DNA of 15,386 nucleotides, from the NCBI GenBank assembly GCA_029907285.1, contig JARYMD010000053.1:1-15386 (forward strand), written 5' to 3'. Source of the DNA: Verrucomicrobiota bacterium. GTDB lineage: Bacteria > Verrucomicrobiota > Verrucomicrobiia > Limisphaerales > J093. Positions 1-6,898 of the stretch are shown here, one piece after another. The position numbers and the translations under genes are program-made. The notes below the pieces were generated by a model, which saw nothing but the letters and a program-made list of their open reading frames with translations, searched no databases and was not told where the DNA came from. The stretch's first letter is position 1; every line of letters starts with the position of its first letter.

Positions 1-172
1 CGAACAACGTGTCTGTCCCCATGTCGCCATTTGAGGGTCCATCCGCCGACTTCGGCAACTGCACATCGAAACAAGGGACGATTTGCCCGCCACCCCACAA
101 TCAGGGGGCAAAACCCAAACTGCGAGCCTGGCACTTTATTTGGGTCCACACCCAGAGAACCAGCCTGTCACT

Positions 173-288
173 TTATGCGACTCAGACCCAAAGGCCGTAC
201 CATTGTGACCGCATTACCGGCTGCCAGAGAAGCAGATACACAGGAATGGACCAAACTCGCGGCGCGGAAATCTTCGCAAATATGAATG
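173..288 (+). pseudogene. Coding remnant, copy 1 (RLxPKGRxxxTALPxA tail)
   Basis: From the ATG at 175 this stretch reads MRLRPKGRTIVTALPAARE, then ADTQEWTKLAA, and stops at a TGA near 285. Positions 699-815 encode a diverged version starting YRLTPKGRPVLTALPTAKG, then ADT. The shared pattern RLxPKGRxxxTALPxAxxADT is too long for chance, and the DNA similarity continues past the stop (AATCTTCGC in both). The pattern resembles the C-terminal tail (RYxLTxKGRxxxTALxAA) found on some mobile-element-associated or winged-helix-like proteins; that identification is from memory and weak. No upstream body of the protein is visible, so I call it a broken fragment carried with the repeats. Confidence 0.4.
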
Positions 289-384
289 ATTCTTCAATAT
301 AACAATCCAGCCCGGCGTAGCTGGAACCAAAGCAGTTTGAGGGGCACCGAGCCGGCGACCGCGACCGTTCCTGAGCGCTGCGAT

Positions 385-467
385 GTTGAACGTTGGACAT
401 TGAGCCTTCCTTTCGGTTGACCTGCCGGTCGTCTGTCTGGGAACGCTCAACGTACAACGCTCAACGT
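385..467. repeat. Direct repeat R1 (AACGTTC-rich), left copy
   Basis: This block recurs at 596-678 with a constant offset of 211 bp and about six mismatches in 83 bp. It is rich in the words GAACGTTG and CTCAACG, and contains the shared spacer CCTTTCGGTTGACC followed by GTCGTCTGTCTGGGAACG. Short ORFs running through it on the minus strand (NVQ..., SVERSQTDDR...) are typical false genes from such repeats. Confidence 0.8.
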
Positions 468-635
468 AGAACGTTCAAAGAATCTACTGCACCAGTGATT
501 GCTCAATTCAAAGCCGCCTGAAGGCGGGACTCCGGCCGCCGCGGGCGGATCGCGCCATTGGCGCTGCCAGCCCGCGACGCCGTTGAACGTTGTGAGTTGA
601 ACGTTGGACGTTGAGAGTTCCTTTCGGTTGACCCG
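430..635. repeat. ~205-bp interspersed palindromic element, copy 1
   Basis: A second copy lies at 2774-2979. Both begin CGTCTGT(C/T)TGGGAACG and continue through CAACG-type repeats and AACGTTCAAAG. Both then have GCTCAATT followed by AAAGCCGCCT and AAGGCGGGACTC (a small hairpin), then GGCC...GCCATTGGCG, and end GAACGTTGTGAGTTGAACGTT. The two ends are inverted versions of each other, so the whole element could fold back. It has no coding capacity. Its size, structure and multiple copies suit a MITE- or REP-like element. Confidence 0.75.
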
Positions 636-678
636 CCGGTCGTCTGTCTGGGAACGCTCAACGCTCAACGCTCAACGT
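596..678. repeat. Direct repeat R2 (AACGTTC-rich), right copy
   Basis: This is the partner of 385-467 at a 211-bp offset. It ends in a run of CTCAACG units (CTCAACG CTCAACG CTCAACGT). Together the two blocks give an R-core-R arrangement, as expected from tandem duplication or recombination between copies of the element. Confidence 0.8.
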
Positions 679-698
679 GCCCTGCGAACCTGCCCAAT

Positions 699-815
699 CG
701 CTACCGACTCACTCCCAAAGGCCGCCCCGTGTTGACCGCGTTGCCGACGGCCAAGGGAGCAGACACGGCGAACTTGACCGAACCCCAGCCTGAGAATCTT
801 CGCGAATCTAATCGA
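699..815 (+). pseudogene. Coding remnant, copy 2 (RLTPKGRPVLTALP tail)
   Basis: The frame starting CGC TAC CGA at 699 reads RYRLTPKGRPVLTALPTAKG, then ADT, and continues with ENLRESNRG to a TGA at 822. It matches the remnant at 173-288. It has no start codon or upstream body, and its end overlaps the 3' end of the convergent gene at 808-2517 by a few bases. The two remnants bracket the R-core-R repeat and were probably duplicated with it. Confidence 0.4.
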
Positions 816-2517
816 GGGTGGTGATACGATGCGGTTCTGCGGCGATGAGTTTCGAGCCAAGGCGGATCATGGCTGGTTCATCGTTTACGTTGTAAATGAA
901 GCTTGATTTGCCGCGAACACACATGATTACCCCTGCTGGCGCGTCAAGCCGCATTCCCAGCGGCCGCAACAGCGTCGCTCGCAGCGGATCAAGAAACTGC
1001 TGTGGGAGTCTTGCCCAGCCGAGTTCGGTTGGCGGGAGCAGGTATTCGCCCGTTCCGCGGTAGTCTGTGTCACTGAACGACCGGATGTTCAATACGAGCA
1101 CTCGGCCGGCGCCAACCTGCCTGTGGGTTAGCAGCGGCACAACAAGGCCATTGCAATCCGCTTGGGACAGTACTCCGGCTGTTGTGGGCTTGAGGCTCGA
1201 GTCAACTTCGACCACAGCGCTGTTAGCCGCTGCGTTGCGCTCTTCGAGTCTTCCAAGTCCGGTTAGCCCTGTTGCAACTGCACCTGCGATGTCCTGTGCC
1301 CAGCGACCCGATTTGCGCAGGAACGAAGGCGTCAGAATCAAAGTGGCACCACGGCGCAAATGTCGCTTGACGAGGAATTGGATGTCCGGATCGGCCACCG
1401 CATGCGCCGCCAGAAAAACCACGCGGCTGTTGTCCGGATACGTAGCAACGGGAACAATCGGCAAGCCAATCATTCCCAGGTAATCTGCCAGAAAGAGATT
1501 GTCATCCGCGTCTGAGTTGGGCGGTTTGTAAAAGTAAACGCCGTCTGGTTCGGCATTTTGGATCGATTTGGCGATGGCAATCAACTCTGGCAGGCGTTCG
1601 GCAAGCAGTGCGTCGCCGGGATGTTTTGCTGCAACGTCTCCAAGCCGGAACAAAGTCAGCTCGCGCGCACCGGCTAGCACGCTCATGCAAGCCTGATCAA
1701 TGAAATTGAAGGCGCTGCATTCGATGTGGTCGAACCATGCGCCGCGCACCTTTTCGCCTGCGATTGACCTTATCCACATGAAATTGACGTAACCCTGGGT
1801 TGGCTGGACGAATCCCATGCGTCTTGTGCGGGGGTTGCGCACCTCGGTCCCAACCCAGACCTTGTCGAACTTCCCGGCCATTCGCACAGGATCGTATCCG
1901 AACAAATGGAATCGGTCGTACCACTGTGGAAACTTGATTATCAACCTCACGTTCTGTCGCGTTTCGCGCGCGGGCTGATGGACAAGCAAACCAATCAACG
2001 AAACAAGCAGGTCGCGTCTGTACGCCGACCACGAACGCCCGGCGCGAGCGCGGTCGGCCTGAGCTGACACATCGCCCGTGCAAAAGAAATCATCGATTAT
2101 CAGCTCATCAAACACACGTGCGTTCTCTCTGAAAAAGCCGCTGACGTCGGCGCGAGTCTTTTCGGATTCCCAGTCAAGCCAATCCAGTCCGCCAGTTTGT
2201 CGAACGCCGAAAGTCTTTCCCGGCACGGTTGCGATCCCGCCGGAGCAGTCGATCCCGTGAGACTTGAGGTAGTCGCGAACCGTCGCAAGGGTTGCCGGGT
2301 CAACATATTCGTCACCGCGGCGGCCTTCCAAGAACACCCGCGACACGCCAAGCCGCGTCAGCATCGGCAGCGTGTTTGTGCGGGCTTCAGTTGATGCGAG
2401 GTGGCTTTGAACATCGCCGGCAGTCGCATAAACGCTGACCGAGAGCTGTGGTTGACCGGCGCGCGCTGCACCGAGTCCAACAACGACGGCAACGCAGATC
2501 AAACGGGAAGTGAGCAT
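808..2517 (-). CDS. Secreted TIM-barrel glycosidase-like protein of unknown function
   Basis: This 569-residue protein starts at an ATG and opens with a clear signal peptide (MLTSRLICVAVVVGLGAARA), so it should be exported. Residues about 25-320 look like a TIM-barrel hydrolase fold: LGVSRVFLEG near residue 57, a DELIIDDFF strand-end motif near 136-146, and an aromatic-rich stretch (FPQWYDRFHLFGYDP) near 200. Acidic residues of the IIDDFF strand are plausible catalytic candidates. Residues about 335-485 resemble the glutamine-amidotransferase-like domain that follows the barrel in GH42-type beta-galactosidases (VVFLAAHAVADPDIQFLV, LRRGATLILTPSFLRKSG). I cannot assign a glycoside hydrolase family or substrate. 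It is divergent from another secreted protein at 3034, so the pair may act together on a polysaccharide; that is inference. The start is supported by the signal peptide. An AGGA lies about 12 bases upstream, further than ideal for a ribosome site. Confidence 0.8.
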   Translation of the reverse strand: MLTSRLICVAVVVGLGAARAGQPQLSVSVYATAGDVQSHLASTEARTNTLPMLTRLGVSRVFLEGRRGDEYVDPATLATVRDYLKSHGIDCSGGIATVPGKTFGVRQTGGLDWLDWESEKTRADVSGFFRENARVFDELIIDDFFCTGDVSAQADRARAGRSWSAYRRDLLVSLIGLLVHQPARETRQNVRLIIKFPQWYDRFHLFGYDPVRMAGKFDKVWVGTEVRNPRTRRMGFVQPTQGYVNFMWIRSIAGEKVRGAWFDHIECSAFNFIDQACMSVLAGARELTLFRLGDVAAKHPGDALLAERLPELIAIAKSIQNAEPDGVYFYKPPNSDADDNLFLADYLGMIGLPIVPVATYPDNSRVVFLAAHAVADPDIQFLVKRHLRRGATLILTPSFLRKSGRWAQDIAGAVATGLTGLGRLEERNAAANSAVVEVDSSLKPTTAGVLSQADCNGLVVPLLTHRQVGAGRVLVLNIRSFSDTDYRGTGEYLLPPTELGWARLPQQFLDPLRATLLRPLGMRLDAPAGVIMCVRGKSSFIYNVNDEPAMIRLGSKLIAAEPHRITTLD

Positions 2518-2574
2518 ATTGCGGACGCATCCTGACGAATTCTCGCCGCAATGGCAAATTGTCAGATGTTAGAG

Positions 2575-2592
2575 TTCCGCGTTTACGCGGAA
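2575..2592. repeat. Short palindrome TTCCGCG-TTTA-CGCGGAA
   Basis: A perfect 7-bp stem with a TTTA loop, 58 bp upstream of the start of the gene at 808-2517. A close relative (CCGCG TTA CGCGG, also preceded by GAGATTT) is at 10172-10184. It probably belongs to a dispersed repeat family. An operator role for the minus-strand gene is possible but unsupported. Confidence 0.5.
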
Positions 2593-2656
2593 ATGAAGCA
2601 CTGTTTGTCACAGGTTCGGCGCGCCCTACCTGGATTCAAGGGTTCATGCATGGTAG

Positions 2657-2678
2657 GGCTCGCTGTCCTCAGCGAGCC
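2657..2678. repeat. REP-like hairpin GGCTCGCTG / CAGCGAGCC
   Basis: A perfect 9-bp stem (GGCTCGCTG, loop TCCT, CAGCGAGCC) preceded by TGGTAG. No T-run follows, so it is a poor intrinsic terminator, and it lies between divergent promoters where no terminator is needed. It has the form of a repetitive extragenic palindrome. Confidence 0.65.
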
Positions 2679-2684
2679 GCATAG

Positions 2685-2707
2685 AAAGTGCCTGGCACTT
2701 GATTTGC
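2685..2707. repeat. AAGTGCCTGGCACTT palindrome with ATTTG tail
   Basis: AAGTGC-CTG-GCACTT is palindromic. Its right half with tail, CCTGGCACTTGATTTG, recurs with one change as CCTGGCACTTTATTTG at 127-142. A third partial copy, AGCCTGTCACTTTAT, is at 162-176. It is therefore a dispersed repeat; similar CTGGCACTT motifs are known in REP-type elements. Confidence 0.5.
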
Positions 2708-2753
2708 CCTATGGGGCTCATGAGGTTGTCAGGGGCTGACCTGTTACAAAGAT

Positions 2754-2769
2754 GCCCCCCTACGGGGGC
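2754..2769. repeat. GC hairpin GCCCCC-CTAC-GGGGGC
   Basis: A perfect 6-bp all-GC stem with a CTAC loop, directly before the ~205-bp element at 2774. The preceding TTACAAAGAT and this hairpin look like one repeat unit placed end to end with the next. Confidence 0.5.
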
Positions 2770-2773
2770 TGTG

Positions 2774-2979
2774 CGTCTGTTTGGGAACGTTCAACGTGGA
2801 ACGCTTAACGTGCAACGTTCAAAGGAATTGCTGCACAATGAGTGCTCAATTGAAAAGCCGCCTAAAGGCGGGACTCTAACGGCCGCGGGCGTACGAGGCC
2901 ATTGGCGCGGCAAACCCGCGGCCCCTATGAACGTTGTGAGTTGAACGTTGCACGTTGAGCGTTCCGATCGGTTCACCCA
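2774..2979. repeat. ~205-bp interspersed palindromic element, copy 2
   Basis: This is the second copy of the element at 430-635, in the same orientation. Landmarks match in order: CGTCTGTTTGGGAACG, AACGTTCAAAGGAATTG, GTGCTCAATTGAAAAGCC, the hairpin CGCCT-AA-AGGCG, GGCCGCGGGC, GAGGCCATTGGCGCGGC, and GAACGTTGTGAGTTGAACGTT. The copies have diverged, but the internal hairpin stem and the inverted ends are kept. The element ends 54 bp before the start of the gene at 3034. Confidence 0.75.
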
Positions 2980-3033
2980 GTGGGCCGCCGGTTTCGGAAT
3001 TGCGTGATTTGCCATTTGATCTAGTCTTGGCCC

Positions 3034-5310
3034 ATGCTGTCGAACGTATTGAGGTGTTGGGCGTTATGCATTTTGTGCGCCTGTTTGGCAAAGGCGGATG
3101 ATATTGTGCCAGCGCCGCAAGGGTTCAAGCAGGAGATCGCGAAGTCCTACACAGCGGCACATGGTTTACCGCAAAAACCTGTCCAGTTCGTGCACATTGG
3201 GCCAAGTGGGCGTGTCTTTGCGTTTTGCGACGGCAGATGGCTGGCAATGGATGGCGAGAAATGGCAGGAAGTCAAGGAACTAACGCCGCGCTTTGAATCG
3301 GAGTTCGTTTTCCCCGGAGCCAATGGGGCGCCTGTGAAGGTGCCACTGCCATGGCGGAACGTCAGACAGTTGGTGTGCAGGCAAGACGCTGCATGGGTTG
3401 GAACAGAGACGAACCTTGTGCGCGTGGACGGCAGGCAAATCACCACCGTTCCACTGCCAAGAAACTTTTTCTTGCGCGGGCTTGCCGTGGGGGAAGATGG
3501 CCGGCTTCTTGTCGGCGGCACAAGCGGTCTGTACGAGTTCGTGAACGACGCATGGTTCAGGCTCGCCGTGCCTGACAAGCAGGGCAGAAGATGGGCTGCG
3601 CGGGATGTGGCGTGCGTGGCGCTGGATTCGGAGCAGCGCATCTGGTTTGGGATCAGAGCGGGCGTTGCGTGCAAAGAGACTGCCGATTGGCGTTTCTACG
3701 AGGGCGAAGACGGCCTTCCATGGAGCGAGTTCACCTGCATGCGCATTGGGACTGGCGGCGAGGTTTGGTTCGGAACAACCCTCGGCGCGATAATGTTCGA
3801 CGGAAAAGAGTTCCATTACCGTCAAGGTCCGCGCTGGCTTCCAAACGACAATGTCAACGATATCGCCCTGAGCAGTGACGGCACGGTGTGGTTTGCCACT
3901 TCAGGCGGTGTTGGCTGCAACCGGCGAGTCGATTTCACCCTGGCAAAGAAAGCCGCCTTTTACGAAGACGAAATCGAACGCTACATAAAACGAACCCCTT
4001 TCGGGTATGTGGCTGAGGCAGCTCTGAGAGTTGCGGGCGACAAGTCCACCGCCGACCCACAAGACAGCGACAACGACGGGCTGTGGACCGCAATGTACGG
4101 AGCGGGAGAGTGTTTCGCTTACGCAGCCACGGGCGACCCAAAGGCCAAGGAACGCGCCCGGAAAGCCTTTGAAGCACTTCGTTTCCTCCAAAAAGTCACC
4201 CAGGGCGGCACGCATTCTCCGCCAAAGGGTTTCGTCGCCCGCACGATTCGGTCTGCGGAACTCCCAAACCCCAACACGGGACGGCTCGAGGCCGATCGAG
4301 AGCAGCAAAAGCATGATTCATTGTGGAAAGTGTACGAACCGCGTTGGCCCCTGAGCGAAGACCGGCAATGGTATTGGAAAAGTGACACAAGCAGCGACGA
4401 GCTGGACGGCCATTATTTCTTTTATCCGCTCTATTTTGATTTTTGTGCCGACACTGAATTGGAAAGAGAACGCGTGCGGGAAGTGGTTCGGGACCTGACG
4501 GATCATCTGCTTGAGCATGGGCTGGTGCTTGTGGACCATGATGGACGTCCGACTCGTTGGGCAATCTATGCGCCTGAATACTTGAACCGTGATCCGCGGT
4601 GGTATCCCGAACGCGGCCTCAACTCGCTCAGCATTTTGAGCTATCTGACAGTCGCAGCACACGTCACAGGCGACTCCAAGTACACCGATGCCGCAAAGAA
4701 ACTGATTGATGAGCATGGGTACCACCAAAACGCAATGTACCCAAAAGTACAGTTCGGTCCGGGGTCGGGCAATCAGTCGGACGACGAAATGGCTTTCATG
4801 TGTTATTACAACCTGCTGCGGTACGCGAAGGACGAAAACCTGAAAGCGCAAATCAGGTTTTCTTTGTTCAGTTATTGGGCAAACGAAGCGCCGGAAATGA
4901 ATCCACTGTTCAATTTCATCTGCGCGGCGCACTGTGCGGGACATTCTCATGCCAACCCGTTTGGCCGGTTCCCGATAACACCATGGGAAGGCTGGCTTGA
5001 CGATGCGCTGCGCACGTTGCGCGGCTTTCCATTGGACAGGATCAACTGGCCGCACCAGAACAGTCATAGGCTCGACGTCGTGCGCTTGCGCCCGCCCCAG
5101 TCGATTGATCCGTATGACATCGACCGGCGTCCGCGGGGGTACCGCGCCAACGGCAAGGTGCTGCCAGTGGAGAATCGCCACTTCAATCACTGGAACACGG
5201 ACCCGTGGGTGCTTGATTACCGCGGGAACGGCAACGAACTCGCATCGGGCACAGTTTTTCTCCTGCCTTACTACTTGGGGCTTTACCACGGGTTCATTCA
5301 GAAGCCTTGA
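3034..5310 (+). CDS. Secreted beta-propeller / alpha-alpha toroid fusion protein, unknown function
   Basis: This 758-residue protein starts at an ATG and opens with a signal peptide (MLSNVLRCWALCILCACLAKA). Residues about 40-310 carry repeated strands of the two-component-regulator-propeller type, recognisable as variations on VWFGTxxGxxxF: AWVGTETNLVRVDG, LLVGGTSGLYEF, IWFGIRAGVACKE, VWFGTTLGAIMFDG and VWFATSGGVGC. A DxDxDG-like, calcium-loop-style linker (DPQDSDNDG) sits near 341-349. Residues about 350-750 are helical with aromatic and acidic motifs (DELDGHYFFYPLYFD, GLNSLSILSYLTVAAHVTGD, SDDEMAFMCYYNLLRYA), like the alpha/alpha-toroid of many polysaccharide-processing enzymes. Catalytic residues cannot be assigned. 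Propellers of this class usually sit on sensor kinases, so a fusion to a toroid without a kinase is notable. It is divergent from 808-2517 and convergent with 5399-6898. No strong ribosome site is visible. Confidence 0.85.
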   Translation: MLSNVLRCWALCILCACLAKADDIVPAPQGFKQEIAKSYTAAHGLPQKPVQFVHIGPSGRVFAFCDGRWLAMDGEKWQEVKELTPRFESEFVFPGANGAPVKVPLPWRNVRQLVCRQDAAWVGTETNLVRVDGRQITTVPLPRNFFLRGLAVGEDGRLLVGGTSGLYEFVNDAWFRLAVPDKQGRRWAARDVACVALDSEQRIWFGIRAGVACKETADWRFYEGEDGLPWSEFTCMRIGTGGEVWFGTTLGAIMFDGKEFHYRQGPRWLPNDNVNDIALSSDGTVWFATSGGVGCNRRVDFTLAKKAAFYEDEIERYIKRTPFGYVAEAALRVAGDKSTADPQDSDNDGLWTAMYGAGECFAYAATGDPKAKERARKAFEALRFLQKVTQGGTHSPPKGFVARTIRSAELPNPNTGRLEADREQQKHDSLWKVYEPRWPLSEDRQWYWKSDTSSDELDGHYFFYPLYFDFCADTELERERVREVVRDLTDHLLEHGLVLVDHDGRPTRWAIYAPEYLNRDPRWYPERGLNSLSILSYLTVAAHVTGDSKYTDAAKKLIDEHGYHQNAMYPKVQFGPGSGNQSDDEMAFMCYYNLLRYAKDENLKAQIRFSLFSYWANEAPEMNPLFNFICAAHCAGHSHANPFGRFPITPWEGWLDDALRTLRGFPLDRINWPHQNSHRLDVVRLRPPQSIDPYDIDRRPRGYRANGKVLPVENRHFNHWNTDPWVLDYRGNGNELASGTVFLLPYYLGLYHGFIQKP

Positions 5311-5398
5311 GGTCTGCCGACGCGAGGCCGCACGCAACTTCGAAGGCACTGTCGGATGTCCGGCGGAGCCGAGTCGGTCTATACTTCCCCCGGGCGCA

Positions 5399-6898
5399 TT
5401 ACCGGCCGGTGCCGGGGGTGGCCGGGGTGGGCGATGCCGAACTGGCAGGGGGCGCGTTGGTCAAGGGCGCGGGGATTTGATCTCCGAGCTGGCTGCGCAG
5501 TATGGCAGCGGCTTCGGGGCGCAGCCCGGTCTGGGGATCAAGGAGCCGCCGAAGAACGTCATCACGCATTTCAGACAGCGGCCTTAGTCCGACTCGCTTT
5601 TCCGACGGGCCGCCGACGATCTTGCTTTGGTATCGAGCCCAGATTGTGCGAGCGAGGGCTTGGTACCCGTTGTAGGTGTCAATTTCGCCGTCGATGAGGT
5701 TCAGGTACGACTGTTCAAACGCACCATAAATGTTCGAAATCGTCCGGTTCATGTCAGTTTCGCCGAGGTCTTCGCCGAACCTGCTGAGGACGTACTCGTC
5801 GAGTGTCATGTTTTCCGGGTAATCTTTTGGATACTTTTCCTTGATGATCTTGAACCAGCGCTCAGCTTCACGGGGCCGGCTGTGGACGTAGAGGTAATTG
5901 ACGGCGTTCAGAAGAAAGTTCTTATGGGCACGGGCGATGTGATCGCGCATTTCCTGGTCTTCGGCCATTGCCTCCTCGTAAGCAGCGTTTGTTTTTTCGA
6001 CCAGATCGATGTTCTCACCGAAGCGAAATCCCTCACCACCCTTGTTCTCGATGAGCCGGCCGCGTTTGAAAGCAAGGTCCATTGACTGATAAATGACGCG
6101 CCGGAGCTGGATTAGTTCCTCCTTTTTTCTTGCGTTGCGTTTGCCGACCACGGCCCAGTAAATGGCGTGCGCCTCTGGCAGCCGCCATTCGAGCGGCCCG
6201 TACTGCTGGTCAACTTCCTTCATAATGGCGGGGTCCATTTTGAATTCCTCGCGCAAACGCCGGGCACGCGCGGCTGCCTCGGGTGTCTTTGGATCGATCA
6301 GCTCGTCGAAATTGGGGTGTCCGCTGCCCAGCACTTCCTGCATCCAACCCGCCCAAATGCTCTTGTAGTACAGGTGCATGTCGTCGAGGTTATGCCCCAT
6401 CTTGTTTTGGAAATGCCATGCCAGCTCGCGGTAGATGGGAACCTCGCGTGGGTTGTATTTGAGTGCTTCGTCACGGAGCAATTGGATGCCACGGTACACC
6501 CATCGCCAGCGGTCCGCCGGATCGCTGAATTTGATCGAGATGTTGTAGGACATGTCCCACGCCTGGACAATCCAGACGGTGGTGTTGTGCGGGGTGAGTT
6601 TGGTGATCCAGTCCGCAAGCTGCACTTTTTCGAAGTACTTGTCTTCGTCCTGGAGTTCCATGGCGCGGACCCAGAGCGCATTGGCGATCAACCCCCTGAA
6701 ACCGCCGAGGACAACCGTCGTGAACGCCACCAATGGTGGGGCGTTCTTTGGCACTTCGAGCCGTGTCAACCCGAGGGCTTCGCGCCGTTTGTTGAGCGAG
6801 TTCTGCGAATAGAAAGACGACGTCAATAGCAAGCCCGCAAGGGCAATCAACACAATCTTCTTCAATTTTGACCCCGAGCCTGTCATGGCGTCATCCAC
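5399..6898 (-). CDS. Membrane-anchored helical protein encoded with an ABC transporter
   Basis: A 499-residue protein with one N-terminal membrane segment (about 14-30, IVLIALAGLLLTSSFYS) and a long, helix-rich remainder likely on the outer face of the inner membrane. The body has TPR-like features: paired aromatics in helices, repeated Y/W positions, and the stretch NAVNYLYVHSRPREAERWFKIIKEKYP. The C-terminal 25 residues are Pro/Ala/Ser/Thr-rich. I do not recognise a named family. The GTG start at 6898 overlaps the permease stop by eight bases (GTGGATGA) and has AGG six bases upstream, which points to translational coupling. An in-frame ATG at 6886 (MTGSGSK) is an alternative. Position and coupling suggest an accessory component of the transporter; no substrate can be inferred. 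Confidence 0.8.
   Translation of the reverse strand: MDDAMTGSGSKLKKIVLIALAGLLLTSSFYSQNSLNKRREALGLTRLEVPKNAPPLVAFTTVVLGGFRGLIANALWVRAMELQDEDKYFEKVQLADWITKLTPHNTTVWIVQAWDMSYNISIKFSDPADRWRWVYRGIQLLRDEALKYNPREVPIYRELAWHFQNKMGHNLDDMHLYYKSIWAGWMQEVLGSGHPNFDELIDPKTPEAAARARRLREEFKMDPAIMKEVDQQYGPLEWRLPEAHAIYWAVVGKRNARKKEELIQLRRVIYQSMDLAFKRGRLIENKGGEGFRFGENIDLVEKTNAAYEEAMAEDQEMRDHIARAHKNFLLNAVNYLYVHSRPREAERWFKIIKEKYPKDYPENMTLDEYVLSRFGEDLGETDMNRTISNIYGAFEQSYLNLIDGEIDTYNGYQALARTIWARYQSKIVGGPSEKRVGLRPLSEMRDDVLRRLLDPQTGLRPEAAAILRSQLGDQIPAPLTNAPPASSASPTPATPGTGR

Noticed and set aside
182..668. Minus-strand ORFs with NVQ/SVERSQTDDR repeats
   Set aside because: These are translations of CAACGTTC-type DNA repeats and not genes; the same artefact appears at 2791-3015.
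4318..5349. 343-codon open frame on the minus strand
   Set aside because: It lies wholly antisense to the toroid half of the 758-residue protein, which has signal peptide and domain motifs. The antisense product has no signal, motif or ribosome site and is explained by GC-rich codon bias.
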